Shown here one piece after another: positions 50,508 to 60,859 of a DNA stretch of 64,000 nt (the stretch's first letter is position 1; each line of letters starts with the position of its first letter). The notes under the pieces were generated by a model. That model was not told the DNA's origin and did no database searches. It saw nothing but the letters and a program-made list of their open reading frames with translations. This DNA comes from Synechococcus lacustris. Its GTDB lineage: Bacteria > Cyanobacteriota > Cyanobacteriia > PCC-6307 > Cyanobiaceae. The translations under genes and the position numbers were made by a program. The stretch lies in assembly GCA_903943975.1 (NCBI GenBank), contig CAJAQB010000011.1, forward strand, positions 1-64,000, written 5' to 3'.

Positions 50508-51248
50508 ATGGCCCTGGGAAGGCGCCTGAGGCGCCTGCTGGATCTGCGCTCCCTGCTGGTTCACTGGCCCTGGCTGGTGTTGCTGCTGGCGCTCGGCTTG
50601 GTGCGCCTATCCAAGGGCGCAGCGGTCGTAGATCTTTATGCCCTGTTGAGCCGGCCCTTCTGGCCCGGCACCGCCCAATCGGAATGGCTGCGCCAGGCCC
50701 AGCACCTGGAGGATCAGCAGAAAATTTCCCTGTTGCAGGGCCAGCTAAATCAGCTCAAGGCTGACAGCGCCCTGCGGGAGCAGCAGGGGGATTGGCTTAC
50801 GGCTGCGGTAATCAGTCGCCGCACCGAGGGCTGGTGGCAACAGCTGGAGTTGGGGGCCGGCAGCCTTGAGGGTCTTCACTACGGCGCCGTGGTTACCGGG
50901 CCTGGGGGGGTGTTGGGGCGCATCGCCAGCGTCACCCCCAGCACCGCCCGGGTAACCCTGCTCACCGACCCCTCCAGCCGGGTGGGGGTGACGCTTAAGG
51001 GCAGTCGCGGCCAGGGGTTGCTGGTGGGGGAAGGCACCAGCCGGCCGCGGCTGCGGTTCCTCGATAAGGATGTGGAGGTGCAGCCCGGCGATGTGGTGCT
51101 CACCTCCGCCGCCAGTTCGCTTTATCCCGCCAACCTGATTGTGGGGGTGGTGCAAACCGTGAATTCCCAGGCGCTGCCTGCCCCCGATGCCCTGGTGCAA
51201 CTGGCTGCGCCGGTGGATGCGATCGACTGGGTGAGGGTGCTGCGCTGA
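50508..51248 (+). CDS. mreC: Rod shape-determining protein MreC
   Basis: Adjacent to mreB; HYGAVVTGPGGVLGRIASVTPSTARVTLLTDPSSRVGV. Confidence 0.93.
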   Translation: MALGRRLRRLLDLRSLLVHWPWLVLLLALGLVRLSKGAAVVDLYALLSRPFWPGTAQSEWLRQAQHLEDQQKISLLQGQLNQLKADSALREQQGDWLTAAVISRRTEGWWQQLELGAGSLEGLHYGAVVTGPGGVLGRIASVTPSTARVTLLTDPSSRVGVTLKGSRGQGLLVGEGTSRPRLRFLDKDVEVQPGDVVLTSAASSLYPANLIVGVVQTVNSQALPAPDALVQLAAPVDAIDWVRVLR

Positions 51249-51754
51249 TGGGGAACCTGCCCCTCTCCCGTTACCAGGCCCTGTTTATCAGCGGTTTGTT
51301 GTTGTTGTTTCTGAGCCTGGCTTCCCCCTGGTGGCTCAAGCTCAATGGGGTCTCCCCCAGCTGGGTGGTGCTCTGGCTGCTGCCCTGGGCGGTGGTGGAG
51401 GGCCCCCTGGCCGGGGCCCTCGCTGGTTTTGGGATCGGGGTGTTGCTGGATAGCCTCCAGGGGTCGGGGCTCACGGCCGTGCCCGTGTTGGTGCTGCTGG
51501 GGCTGTGGTGGGGCCAGTTTGTGTCGTCCCGGCGGCCGCTGGAACGCAGCACCACCCTGGGCTTGCTGGCGCTACTGGGCAGCCTGTTGCTCAATGGCAG
51601 CTATGCCCTGCAGCTGTATTGGCGTGGCCAAAGCGCCTTTGCCGCCTGGCAGCTCAGCCTGGCCCAGGCCCTGTTCACGGCGCTGCTGGCCCCGATGATT
51701 TGTTCCCTGCTGGTGCTGTTTTGGCGCCGCCGTTCCCTCCGCCATGGCCGTTAA
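51248..51754 (+). CDS. mreD: Rod shape-determining protein MreD
   Basis: Position after mreC; hydrophobic 168-aa protein; overlapping ATG. Confidence 0.8.
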   Translation: MGNLPLSRYQALFISGLLLLFLSLASPWWLKLNGVSPSWVVLWLLPWAVVEGPLAGALAGFGIGVLLDSLQGSGLTAVPVLVLLGLWWGQFVSSRRPLERSTTLGLLALLGSLLLNGSYALQLYWRGQSAFAAWQLSLAQALFTALLAPMICSLLVLFWRRRSLRHGR

Positions 51755-53060
51755 ACGTGCCCTGATCAGCGCCTGCAGCGCTTTGGCCCCCTTGGCCCTG
51801 CTGGCGGGCTGCGCCCCTAGGCCTGCGGGCAAGGAACTGCAGTTCTGGACGATTCAGCTCTCGCCCAAGTTTGACCCGCTGATCAAGGCGATGGTGGCCG
51901 AATGGGAAGGGAGCCACCCTGGCGTGAAGGTGCGCTGGACCGACCTGCCCTTCGGCTCGGTGGAACGCAAGTTGCTGGCGGCGGTATTTGCCCGCACGGC
52001 GCCGGATGTGGTGAACCTGAATCCGTTGTTTGCCGCCAACCTGGCCAGCAAGGGGGGGCTGTTGCCCCTGCAGAACCGCCTCGCCCCTGCCGCCACCGCC
52101 AGCTACCTGCCAGAAATTCTCAGGGCCGGCGAGCAAGAGGGTCAGCTCTATTCCCTGCCCTGGTATCTCACCGCCCGCATCACCCTGGCCAACCAGCAGT
52201 TGCTGCGCCGGGCCGGCTACCAGCAGCCCCCGCGCCACTGGGCGGAGTTGCCCGCCTATGCGGAAACGATCAAGCGCCGCACCGGCCGTTATGCCTTGTT
52301 TGTGACGGTGGTGCCCGATGGTTCGGCGGAATTATTGGAATCGATGGTGCAGATGGGGGTGGTGCTGGTGGACGACCAACATCGGGCCCGCTTCAACAGT
52401 GCCGCCGGCCGCCGCGCCTTTGCCTTCTGGACGGATCTCTACCGCCGGGGTCTGCTGCCCCGCGAGGTGGTGAGCCAAGGGTTCCAGCGGGCCATCGAGC
52501 TTTATCAGAGCGGTGAATTGGCCCAGGTGGCCAGTGGCGCCGAGTTTCTCCACACGATCCAAACCAATGCCCCCCAGGTGGCGGCTGAAACCCGCCCCTA
52601 TCCGCCCCTGGTGGGGGTTGATGGGGCGGCAAATGTGGCGGTGATGAACCTGGCGGTAACCAAGCAAACGCCCCTACCGGCCGAGGCGGTGGACTTCGCC
52701 AGCTTTGTGACCAATCCCACTAACCAGCTGCGCTTTGCCCGGGCGGCCAAGGTGTTGCCCTCCTCGAAGCCGGCCTTGCAGGAGTTGCAGCGGGAGCTGC
52801 GGGCGGCCTCCCAGGGCGCCGCTGGCGCTGATTTGGTGCAACGGGCCCGGCTGCTCAGTGCCGAAACCCTCGGCCATGCCCGGGTGCTGGTGCCCGCTGA
52901 CCCCGGGGTGAAGCGGCTGCAGGCGGTGATCTATGGCCAGTTGCAGCGGGCGATGTTGGGCCAGCTGAGCAGTGATGCGGCCCTGGCGGCGGCGGAGCGC
53001 GAATGGAATGCTTACGCCGCCGCCCGCTGGCCGGCGCGGGTTAAGGTTGCAGTTCGTTAA
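51744..53060 (+). CDS. ABC-type sugar extracellular solute-binding lipoprotein
   Basis: Lipobox LAGC (MAVKRALISACSALAPLALLAGCAPRP); KFDPLIKAMVAEWEGSHPGVKVRWTDLPFGSVERKLLAAVFARTAPDVVNLN. Confidence 0.88.
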   Translation: MAVKRALISACSALAPLALLAGCAPRPAGKELQFWTIQLSPKFDPLIKAMVAEWEGSHPGVKVRWTDLPFGSVERKLLAAVFARTAPDVVNLNPLFAANLASKGGLLPLQNRLAPAATASYLPEILRAGEQEGQLYSLPWYLTARITLANQQLLRRAGYQQPPRHWAELPAYAETIKRRTGRYALFVTVVPDGSAELLESMVQMGVVLVDDQHRARFNSAAGRRAFAFWTDLYRRGLLPREVVSQGFQRAIELYQSGELAQVASGAEFLHTIQTNAPQVAAETRPYPPLVGVDGAANVAVMNLAVTKQTPLPAEAVDFASFVTNPTNQLRFARAAKVLPSSKPALQELQRELRAASQGAAGADLVQRARLLSAETLGHARVLVPADPGVKRLQAVIYGQLQRAMLGQLSSDAALAAAEREWNAYAAARWPARVKVAVR

Positions 53061-53072
53061 TTGCCGTTGCCC

Positions 53073-53843
53073 ATGACTGGGGGGGACGCTCTACCTGATC
53101 AGCAGCCAACCCTGCTGGTGGTTGACGATGAGCCCGCAGTTCGTCGAGTGCTCGCCATGCGCCTGCAGTTGGCCGGCTACAACGTGGTTTGCGCCGAGGA
53201 TGGCGAACAGGCCCTCGAGCTTTTCAACAAGGAGCAGCCGGATCTGGTGGTGCTCGACGTGATGTTGCCAAAGCTGGATGGCTTTGCGGTGTGTCGTCGA
53301 TTACGGGCCGAATCGGCGGTGCCAATCATTTTTCTTTCGGCCCTCGATGCGATCGCCGAGAAGGTGGCCGGCCTAGACATCGGTGCCGACGACTATCTCT
53401 CCAAACCCTTTAGCCCTAAGGAACTGGAGGCCCGGATCAATCGCATCCTGCGGCGGGTGGGCCGCGGTGCCGCCAGCCAAAACCCCCTGGAGCAGGTGGC
53501 TGGTTTAGGGGTCCTGCGCCTCGGTGATCTGGTGGTGGACACCAACCGTCGCCAGGTGACCCGCGCCGGGGAGCGCATTGCGCTCACCTACACCGAGTTC
53601 AGCCTGCTGGAATTGCTCTTCCGCGAGCCCGGTCGGGTGGTGCCGCGGGCGGAGATCCTCGAACAGCTGTGGGGTTACCCTCCGAGGCGTGCGGCGGATT
53701 TGCGGGTGGTTGATGTGTATGTGGCTCGTTTGCGCGGCAAGTTGGAACCCGACCCCCGCAATCCCGAGCTGATCCTCACGGTGCGGGGCACGGGCTATGC
53801 CTCCCAGCGCATGGGTGAACTGAGCCTCGCCGCTGGCGCCTGA
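53073..53843 (+). CDS. OmpR-family response regulator (RpaB-like)
   Basis: [27 protein letters not shown]...[21 protein letters not shown]...[19 protein letters not shown] and C-terminal winged helix; TTG start at 53061 also possible. Confidence 0.9.
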   Translation: MTGGDALPDQQPTLLVVDDEPAVRRVLAMRLQLAGYNVVCAEDGEQALELFNKEQPDLVVLDVMLPKLDGFAVCRRLRAESAVPIIFLSALDAIAEKVAGLDIGADDYLSKPFSPKELEARINRILRRVGRGAASQNPLEQVAGLGVLRLGDLVVDTNRRQVTRAGERIALTYTEFSLLELLFREPGRVVPRAEILEQLWGYPPRRAADLRVVDVYVARLRGKLEPDPRNPELILTVRGTGYASQRMGELSLAAGA

Positions 53844-53844
53844 C

Positions 53845-55323
53845 GTGTCTGAGCTGCGAAACACCCGCCTGGAGAAGGCTGAGGCCCTCAGGGCGCTCGG
53901 CCAGGGCCCCTACGCCCTGCGTTTTGAGCCAAGCCATCGCACCGCTGCCCTGCAGCAGGCCCACGCCGACCTAGCCAACGGGGAAGAGTTGCCCCTGGAG
54001 GTGGCCGTGGCCGGCCGGGTGATGACCCGGCGGGTAATGGGAAAACTGGCGTTTTTCACCCTTAGCGATGAAACCGGTCCGATTCAGCTGTTTCTGGAGA
54101 AGCTCGCCCTGGGCGAAGCCTTTACCCAGCTCACCAGCCTGGTGGATGCCGGTGACCTGATCGGCGTGAAGGGCACCCTGCGGCGCACCGACCGCGGTGA
54201 GCTGTCGGTGCGGGTGAGCGAATGGCAAATGCTCAGCAAGGCGCTCCAGCCCCTGCCCGATAAGTGGCATGGCCTGGCGGATGTGGAGAAGCGCTATCGC
54301 CAGCGCTACCTAGATCTGATCGTTACCCCCCAGAGCCGCGAAACCTTCCGGCGCCGGGCCCTGGCGGTGCGCACGATCCGTCGCTGGCTGGAGGATCGCC
54401 AGTTCCTGGAAATTGAAACGCCGGTTTTGCAATCTGAGGCCGGTGGCGCCGATGCCCGTCCCTTCACCACCCACCACAACACCCTCGACCTGCCGCTGTT
54501 TCTGCGGATTGCCACCGAACTGCACCTGAAGCGACTGGTGGTGGGCGGCTTTGAGCGGGTGTTTGAACTGGGTCGGATCTTTCGCAATGAGGGGGTCAGC
54601 ACCCGCCACAACCCTGAATTCACCTCCGTGGAGGTGTATCAGGCCTATGCCGACTACTACGACATGCTCGAACTCACCGAGCAGTTGATTGCGGCGGTCA
54701 CCCTGGAGGTGTGTGGCAGCACGGCCCTCACCTATCAGGAGGTGGCCATAGACCTCACCCCCCCCTGGCGCCGGGCCACCATGCACGAGCTGGTGCAGGA
54801 AGCCACGGGCCTGGATTTCAATGCTTTCCCTGATCGGGAAACGGCGGCGGCGGCCATGGCGGCGGCGGGTCTGGAGGTGCCAGCCACGGCCACCAGCGTT
54901 GGTCGCCTGCTGAATGAAGCCTTTGAGCAACGGGTGGAGGCCCAGTTAATCCAGCCCACCTTTGTGCTCGATTACCCGCTGGAGATCTCGCCCCTGGCCC
55001 GGGCCCACCGCAGTAAGCCGGGCTTGGTGGAGCGCTTTGAGCTGTTCATTGCCGGCAGGGAAACCGCCAATGCCTTCAGTGAACTAATCGACCCGATTGA
55101 CCAGCGCCAGCGGCTGGAGGCCCAGCAGGAGCGGCGCCTGGCCGGGGACCTGGAGGCCCAGGGGGTGGATGAGGACTTCCTGATGGCCCTCGAGGTGGGC
55201 ATGCCCCCCACCGGCGGCCTTGGCATCGGCATCGATCGCCTGGTGATGTTGCTCACCGATAGCGCCAGCATCCGTGATGTGATTGCCTTCCCACTTCTAC
55301 GGCCGGAGGGCCGCAGTGGATAA
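53845..55323 (+). CDS. lysS: Lysyl-tRNA synthetase (class II)
   Basis: [60 protein letters not shown]. Confidence 0.97.
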   Translation: MSELRNTRLEKAEALRALGQGPYALRFEPSHRTAALQQAHADLANGEELPLEVAVAGRVMTRRVMGKLAFFTLSDETGPIQLFLEKLALGEAFTQLTSLVDAGDLIGVKGTLRRTDRGELSVRVSEWQMLSKALQPLPDKWHGLADVEKRYRQRYLDLIVTPQSRETFRRRALAVRTIRRWLEDRQFLEIETPVLQSEAGGADARPFTTHHNTLDLPLFLRIATELHLKRLVVGGFERVFELGRIFRNEGVSTRHNPEFTSVEVYQAYADYYDMLELTEQLIAAVTLEVCGSTALTYQEVAIDLTPPWRRATMHELVQEATGLDFNAFPDRETAAAAMAAAGLEVPATATSVGRLLNEAFEQRVEAQLIQPTFVLDYPLEISPLARAHRSKPGLVERFELFIAGRETANAFSELIDPIDQRQRLEAQQERRLAGDLEAQGVDEDFLMALEVGMPPTGGLGIGIDRLVMLLTDSASIRDVIAFPLLRPEGRSG

Positions 55324-55351
55324 TGGAGTCACCGATCAGATTTCCTAGCGC

Positions 55352-55615
55352 ATGAGTGGCGAGCGCGTCGGATTTCGCTTCACCCACGCTGATGCGGTGG
55401 TGAAGCGCAACCCCCAGGGGCGATCCCGGCGGGGTTGGGTGATGGAAGCGGTGGAACAAACCACCAGCCGTGGCACCAAGATGCCCGCTTACCGCATCCG
55501 CTGGCGCGATAGCGAGCGCCCGGAAATCGTGCTCCAGCACATGCTGATTGCCGATCCCGATCCCACCCCTCCCCCCGAGGGGGTGAATTTGGTGCCGCCG
55601 GCCCCCAAGGCCTAG
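55352..55615 (+). CDS. Conserved hypothetical small protein
   Basis: 87-aa ORF in a spacer between lysS and a convergent gene; plausible codon usage. Confidence 0.65.
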   Translation: MSGERVGFRFTHADAVVKRNPQGRSRRGWVMEAVEQTTSRGTKMPAYRIRWRDSERPEIVLQHMLIADPDPTPPPEGVNLVPPAPKA

Positions 55616-55625
55616 GTCTGGGGGC

Positions 55626-56423
55626 CTAGCTCCAGCCCCTGAGCCGATAGGTCAGCAGGCCGAGATGTTCCTTGAGCGCCACGCTGCTAAGCGCTAGGGC
55701 TTCGGCATCGGGCAGCAGACTTTTAACCGTGTTGCCGATAGTTGGCTGGCCGTAGTTGGCCCGGCTTGGTAGCTGGTAATCGCAAGCCACTGGGATCACA
55801 GTTAGGCCGCTGCTTCTTTTGAAGCTGGCTAGCGCTCGGGGCATATGGAAGGCGCTGGTCACCAAGAGCAGCCGCTGCCAGTGCCGTTGGCGAGCGAGTA
55901 GGCCGATGTCGTGGGCCTCTTCGGCGGTGGTGCGGGAGGCCGGATTGATCAGAATTTTGCTGGCCGGTACCCCCAGTTCAAGGGCGAGTTGCCTGGCGGA
56001 AACCGCCTCCGGAGGGGCCGGGTCATTGGCGCTGAAGCCCACCCGGCCGCCGCTGGTGATTAGCAGGGGGGCCTTGCCCTGGCGCAGCAAGCGCACCCCC
56101 GTGAGCAAGCGATCACCCCCTTCGCCCACTTCCACCCCCCGGCGGGGGGCCAGGGCCGGTCGCAGGCCGCCGCCCAGCACCAACACCGCATCGGCCTTGG
56201 GGATTAAAGCCGGGGTGAGGGCCGCCGCCTGTTCCTCAAGCCCCCAAACCAGCTGCCGGCTGGTGAGCGGCATCGCAAACAGCCACAGCAGGCCAATGCC
56301 GGCACCCCCCAGCCAGGGGCCCCAGCTCTGGCGCCGGCCCAGCTGGCCCGCCAGTTGCAGCAGCAGACCCAAGCCCAGCGGATAGAGGGCAAGGGGCAGC
56401 AATTTGGAGAGCAGAAAACCCAT
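55626..56423 (-). CDS. YdcF/ElyC-family (DUF218) protein
   Basis: KADAVLVLGGGLRPALAPRRGVEVGEGGDRLLTGVRLLRQGKAPLLITSGGR...TTAEEAHDIGLLARQRHWQRLLLVTSAFHMPRALASF. Confidence 0.9.
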   Translation of the reverse strand: MGFLLSKLLPLALYPLGLGLLLQLAGQLGRRQSWGPWLGGAGIGLLWLFAMPLTSRQLVWGLEEQAAALTPALIPKADAVLVLGGGLRPALAPRRGVEVGEGGDRLLTGVRLLRQGKAPLLITSGGRVGFSANDPAPPEAVSARQLALELGVPASKILINPASRTTAEEAHDIGLLARQRHWQRLLLVTSAFHMPRALASFKRSSGLTVIPVACDYQLPSRANYGQPTIGNTVKSLLPDAEALALSSVALKEHLGLLTYRLRGWS

Positions 56424-56902
56424 TAGTTATGGCGTTGCTTTAGGGCATCCAATTCCTGCTGGGTCTCAAAGGCGGCCCAGTCTTTTTCCAAGTTGGTGGC
56501 CCGTTGGACCGGGGTGCTGGCCGGTTGATGGGCCAGTTGCTGCAGCTCCTGCTCAACGGCGGCAAAGCTCACCCCCAGCTCCCCCAGTTGCTGCCAGCGC
56601 TGGCGCCCCTGGTCCATCAGTTCAGCCTGGTGGGCTTGGGCACGGTCTGCCAGGGGATCGGCCCCCGCCGCCCGCGCCTTGGCCACCCGCTGCTGCCACT
56701 GGCGGATCTCCCCGGCCAGCTGCAGCAGAGCTTGGCGTTGTTGCTCGGCCTGGCGTTGCAACTGACGGCGCTGGCCCGCCAGCCGGGCCTGGCGGTCGCG
56801 GGCTTCCTGTTCAGCCAGCAGGGCCTCCTGGGCTGGGTTGCCTTTTAGAAAGGCCCCCAGCCGTTGCTCCAGCTGCGCCTCCAGTTCGTCTAGCCAGCTC
56901 AC
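56423..56902 (-). CDS. Coiled-coil hypothetical protein (possible cyanobacterial 'hercynine metabolism protein' family)
   Basis: 159 aa, Gln/Arg/Ala-rich heptad-like; family name is from memory and unverified. Confidence 0.6.
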   Translation of the reverse strand: MSWLDELEAQLEQRLGAFLKGNPAQEALLAEQEARDRQARLAGQRRQLQRQAEQQRQALLQLAGEIRQWQQRVAKARAAGADPLADRAQAHQAELMDQGRQRWQQLGELGVSFAAVEQELQQLAHQPASTPVQRATNLEKDWAAFETQQELDALKQRHN

Positions 56903-57138
56903 ACCCCTGGGGCCTCGCCAGCGGGGCTGGTGATCAGGGGGGCTTCGATCTCCTCCTCCAGGGGGCTGATCGCCCCTTCGCGGGAGCGCAGCAGCAGTTG
57001 CGTTAGGCGCGCCACCGTCCCTTCCCCCAGCTCTTCGGTGCCGATCGCATCAAAGGCGCGGCGGTAGATCAGCTCCAGCTCACCGATCAGTGATTCCCGC
57101 ACCCTTCGCACCAGGGCCCGTTGCTCCTCCCGTCCCAT
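56899..57138 (-). CDS. Small conserved protein (possible 'hercynine metabolism small protein')
   Basis: MGREEQRALVRRVRESLIGELELIYRRAFDAIGTEELGEGTVARLTQLLLRSREGAISPLEEEI; start ATG 57138; family name from memory. Confidence 0.55.
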   Translation of the reverse strand: MGREEQRALVRRVRESLIGELELIYRRAFDAIGTEELGEGTVARLTQLLLRSREGAISPLEEEIEAPLITSPAGEAPGV

Positions 57139-57252
57139 TGATGCTCTCTTCACAGCTCCAGCATTTTGCTGTGGGATCGTCGGCTTGGGGCAAAAGCAGG
57201 CGGAATTTGGTGGGCGGGCCCTTAGCCTGCGCCTGGTTGAAACGCATTGGCG

Positions 57253-58242
57253 ATGGGAATCACCCGGGGTTTTGTGGGTGCAGTGGGCCACACCCCATTG
57301 ATTCGCCTCGAATATTTCAGCGCCCTCAGCGGCTGCGAAATCCTTGGTAAGGCGGAGTTTATGAACCCTGGCGGTTCGGTGAAAGACCGGGCCGCCCTAG
57401 GGATTCTCCAGGCGGCGGAGGCCTCTGGGGCCCTGCAGCCCGGCGGCACCGTGGTGGAAGGCACCGCCGGTAACACCGGCATCGGCCTCGCCCACCTCTG
57501 CAATGCCCGCGGTTACCGCTGTGTGATCGTGATTCCAGACACCCAGTCGGCGGAAAAGATCGGCCTGTTGCGCAGCCTCGGCGCTGAGGTGCGCCCGGTG
57601 CCGGCGGTGCCCTATCGCGACCCGAATAACTACGTGCGCCTCTCCGGCAGCATCGCCGCCGAAATTCCTGGCGCCGTTTGGGCCAATCAATTCGACAACT
57701 GCGCCAACCGCCAGGCCCACTACGACAGCACCGGCCCAGAAATCTGGGAGCAATGCGCCGGCCAACTGGATGCCTGGGTGGCGGCCACCGGCACCGGCGG
57801 CACCTATGCCGGCGTGGCGCTCTACCTGAAGGAGTGCTCTAAGGCGGTGCGCTGTGTGCTGGCCGACCCCCATGGCAGCGCCCTGTTCAGCTGGGCCACC
57901 GATGGCAGCCTCGCCATGGAGGGTTCCTCAATCACGGAAGGGATCGGCAACAGCCGCGTTACCGCCAACCTGGAAGGGGCGCCAGTGGATGACGCCGTGC
58001 GCATCGACGACCAGACCGCCCTGCAGGTGCTCTACGAGCTGCTCTGGCATGAGGGCCTTTTCATGGGCGGTTCCGTGGGTATCAATGTGGCCGCGGCCCT
58101 GGAAACCGCCCGGCGCCTGGGGCCTGGCCATCGCATCGTTACCGTGCTCTGTGATGGCGGCGACCGCTACCGGTCGCGGCTCTGGGACCGGGAGTGGCTG
58201 GAAAGCCGTGGTTTGCGGCAGCCTGGGCGCACGCTTCCCTGA
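57253..58242 (+). CDS. PLP-dependent cysteine synthase family protein
   Basis: GHTPLIRLEYFSALSGCEILGKAEFMNPGGSVKDRAALGILQ...VEGTAGNTGIGLAHLC. Confidence 0.92.
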   Translation: MGITRGFVGAVGHTPLIRLEYFSALSGCEILGKAEFMNPGGSVKDRAALGILQAAEASGALQPGGTVVEGTAGNTGIGLAHLCNARGYRCVIVIPDTQSAEKIGLLRSLGAEVRPVPAVPYRDPNNYVRLSGSIAAEIPGAVWANQFDNCANRQAHYDSTGPEIWEQCAGQLDAWVAATGTGGTYAGVALYLKECSKAVRCVLADPHGSALFSWATDGSLAMEGSSITEGIGNSRVTANLEGAPVDDAVRIDDQTALQVLYELLWHEGLFMGGSVGINVAAALETARRLGPGHRIVTVLCDGGDRYRSRLWDREWLESRGLRQPGRTLP

Positions 58243-60312
58243 GTGAGTTCACCCCTGGCCGTGGTTTCCCCCGCTGACGCAACCGTTGGAGAGTTGTTGG
58301 AAGGGCGCTATCGCCTCGAGCAGCAGCTCAGTGGCGGGCCAAGCAGCGGCCTCTGGCGCGGGGCCGACAGCCTTGCCGCCGACCTGCCCGTGGCCCTGAG
58401 GGCCTGGTGGGGGCTCGATAGCGGTGGGGTGCTCGCCTTGCGCCAGCGGCTGGAACGGCTGCAGGGGGTGTTGCATCCCCAGGTGCCCCGGCTCGGGGCC
58501 TTGTTGCCCGCCGACGGTGGTCTTTGGCAGGTGCGGGAGTGGGTGAGTGGCCGCAGCTATCGGGCCCTGCTGGAGGGCCGCCGGGAGCGGCAATTGGTGT
58601 TTGGGGCGGGGGAGGTGCTGCTGCTGCTGCGCCAGTTGCTGCCGGCCCTGGCGGCCCTCCATGGCCAGGAGCTCACCCACGGGGATCTCACCCCCGCCAA
58701 TCTGCTGCGCCGCGATAGCGATGGCCTGCCGGTATTGATTGACTTTGGTCTGCAGGCTTCCCCCCAGGGGGAACCGCTGCAGGCCGGCACCCCGGGCTAT
58801 GCCCCCAAGGAGCAACGTCTGCAGGCCCCGGCCCCCTGGATGGACCTCTACAGCCTTGGGGTTACGGCCCTGGTGCTGCTCAGCGGCGAGGAACCGGGGG
58901 CCCTGCTGGATCCGGTGACCATGGCCTGGCGCTGGCCCGAGGGGCTGGCCGTGGATCCCCAGTTCCGGGCGGTGCTGGAGCGGTTGCTGAGCGCTGATCC
59001 GGCCCAGCGCTATCGCAGTGCCGCCCAGTTGCTGGAGCAGCTCGCCAGCCTGCCGGTGCCAGACAGCACCGGTCCGGTGGGTCGCACTGATCGCACTGAA
59101 GTGCTGGTGCCCCAGGCGCCGCCAGCAGCGGTGGCGGCGGAGCTGCCAGTGGCAAAGCCCGAGCCCCAGTTGCCCCAGCCGAAACCGGAAGTACACCCCC
59201 AGCCAGCGGCGCCGCGCACCGTGCGGCACACCGCCCGCCAGCAGCGGCAGCTGGAGAAGGAGCGGGCGGCGGAGGGGCGCTTCTGGCCAGTGGTGTTGGC
59301 CCTAGTGCTCACCGCCCTGATTGGCTCAACCCTGGGCTGGTTGCTGCTGGGCCGCAGCCGCCAGGGCAGCAGTCCCCTCACCCAAGTGCCGGGGGCGGTG
59401 AGCTTGCCGCCGGCGGAGGTGGACCAGCGTCAGCAGCTGCTCAACCGGCTAAAGGCCCTGCAGGTGGACCACGACTGGTTCCTGAAATTGGTGGACAGCA
59501 GCTTGGCGGCCCAGTTCCCGGAGCGCAGTGGCCGTGCCCCCAGCGATTCCCTTGAGGATGCACCCCTGCGCAAGATTTGGAATGACCTGGCCCAGGACTG
59601 GCTGGTGCGGGTGGAACAGCTGCCGGTGCAACTACGCCAGCAACTGGGCAGTTTCCGGGCCAGCGACTGGGAGGCCCGCCAGGCCAACCTCAGCCGCCAG
59701 GGGCTCAGCCCCCTGGTGTTGCAACAACTGGTGAGCGGTAGCGCCCAGAACCTGATGCCGGGCCGTAATCCCGAAACGATTCCAGGCGAACCCTTCCGTC
59801 AGCTCTGGTATGCCGCCGCCATGCGCAGCCTTGAGGGTCTCAAGGTGGAACAGATCGAGCCCACCCCAAACCTGGCCCGTTCGCTCAGTGCCGAGGTGGA
59901 TGGCCATGGGGCGCGCCTGTTTGCGGTGAAGTTGCCACCGGGTTTCAAGTTGGTGCTTGGCGTCAATGGCACCCCACTGATGCAGATGACGGTGTTTGGC
60001 GCCGATGGCAAGGTGCTGGAGCCCCGCGGCCCGCTGCGGGTGGTAACCGTGGCCAAGGTGTCCGGTTCACCGGTGCAGGTGCTGGTGCGCAATGACGGCC
60101 TGGCGCCGGGCTTGATCAGTCTTTCGGTGCGGGTGGATCCGCCGACGTTGGAGATCCCGGCGGTGCCCCCCAGCGTGCCTGGGGTCCCCGCCAGTGGCTT
60201 GAGCCCAGCCCCTGGGGCCCCATCGGCCCCAACCGCCCCCCCGCCAGTCTCGGCGCCCGCCCCGCCCCCTATCCCGACGGCGCCGGAAAGCTCAGAGCCG
60301 CTTCAGCGCTGA
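58243..60312 (+). CDS. Serine/threonine protein kinase-like protein with TM and Pro-rich C-terminus
   Basis: [65 protein letters not shown] segment [24 protein letters not shown]. Confidence 0.88.
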   Translation: MSSPLAVVSPADATVGELLEGRYRLEQQLSGGPSSGLWRGADSLAADLPVALRAWWGLDSGGVLALRQRLERLQGVLHPQVPRLGALLPADGGLWQVREWVSGRSYRALLEGRRERQLVFGAGEVLLLLRQLLPALAALHGQELTHGDLTPANLLRRDSDGLPVLIDFGLQASPQGEPLQAGTPGYAPKEQRLQAPAPWMDLYSLGVTALVLLSGEEPGALLDPVTMAWRWPEGLAVDPQFRAVLERLLSADPAQRYRSAAQLLEQLASLPVPDSTGPVGRTDRTEVLVPQAPPAAVAAELPVAKPEPQLPQPKPEVHPQPAAPRTVRHTARQQRQLEKERAAEGRFWPVVLALVLTALIGSTLGWLLLGRSRQGSSPLTQVPGAVSLPPAEVDQRQQLLNRLKALQVDHDWFLKLVDSSLAAQFPERSGRAPSDSLEDAPLRKIWNDLAQDWLVRVEQLPVQLRQQLGSFRASDWEARQANLSRQGLSPLVLQQLVSGSAQNLMPGRNPETIPGEPFRQLWYAAAMRSLEGLKVEQIEPTPNLARSLSAEVDGHGARLFAVKLPPGFKLVLGVNGTPLMQMTVFGADGKVLEPRGPLRVVTVAKVSGSPVQVLVRNDGLAPGLISLSVRVDPPTLEIPAVPPSVPGVPASGLSPAPGAPSAPTAPPPVSAPAPPPIPTAPESSEPLQR

Positions 60313-60789
60313 GCGCAGGTCCTTGTCGTCCTGCTTCTTGCGTTCTTCCTGGCGTTTGTCGTGGAGTTTGCGGCCCTTGGCCAGGCCGATGGTGAGCTTG
60401 ATCCAGGAGCCCTTGAGCTGCAGGTTGAGGGGGATCAGGGTGAGGCCCTTTTGGTCGAGCTGACCCCGCAGCCGGTCGATTTCCTTGCGGTGGGCCAGCA
60501 GCTTGCGCACCCGCAAAGGGTCGTGGTTGTAGTACTTGCTGGCCTGCTCGTGGGGTGAGATGTGCACGTTGTGCAGTTGCATTTCGCCGTTGCGGATCAG
60601 GCAGAAGCCATCGCGCAGGTTGGCCTTGCCGGCCCGGATTGCTTTCACCTCCGTACCCACCAGCTCCATGCCGGTTTCCAGGGTTTCGAGGATTTCGTAT
60701 TCGTGGCGGGCCAGGCGGTTGTCAGCAAGCAGCCGCTGGGCCTGCAGCCGCGCTTTGGCCGCAGTTTTTGATTTGCCCTTTCCTGCCAC
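60292..60789 (-). CDS. smpB: SsrA-binding protein SmpB
   Basis: [61 protein letters not shown]. Confidence 0.97.
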   Translation of the reverse strand: MAGKGKSKTAAKARLQAQRLLADNRLARHEYEILETLETGMELVGTEVKAIRAGKANLRDGFCLIRNGEMQLHNVHISPHEQASKYYNHDPLRVRKLLAHRKEIDRLRGQLDQKGLTLIPLNLQLKGSWIKLTIGLAKGRKLHDKRQEERKKQDDKDLRSALKRL

Positions 60790-60859
60790 CGTTACTCCCT
60801 ATCCATAGAACATATCTGTATTCCATGTTTGCCCATCCCCTGGGGGCCCGTAGCCTCGG

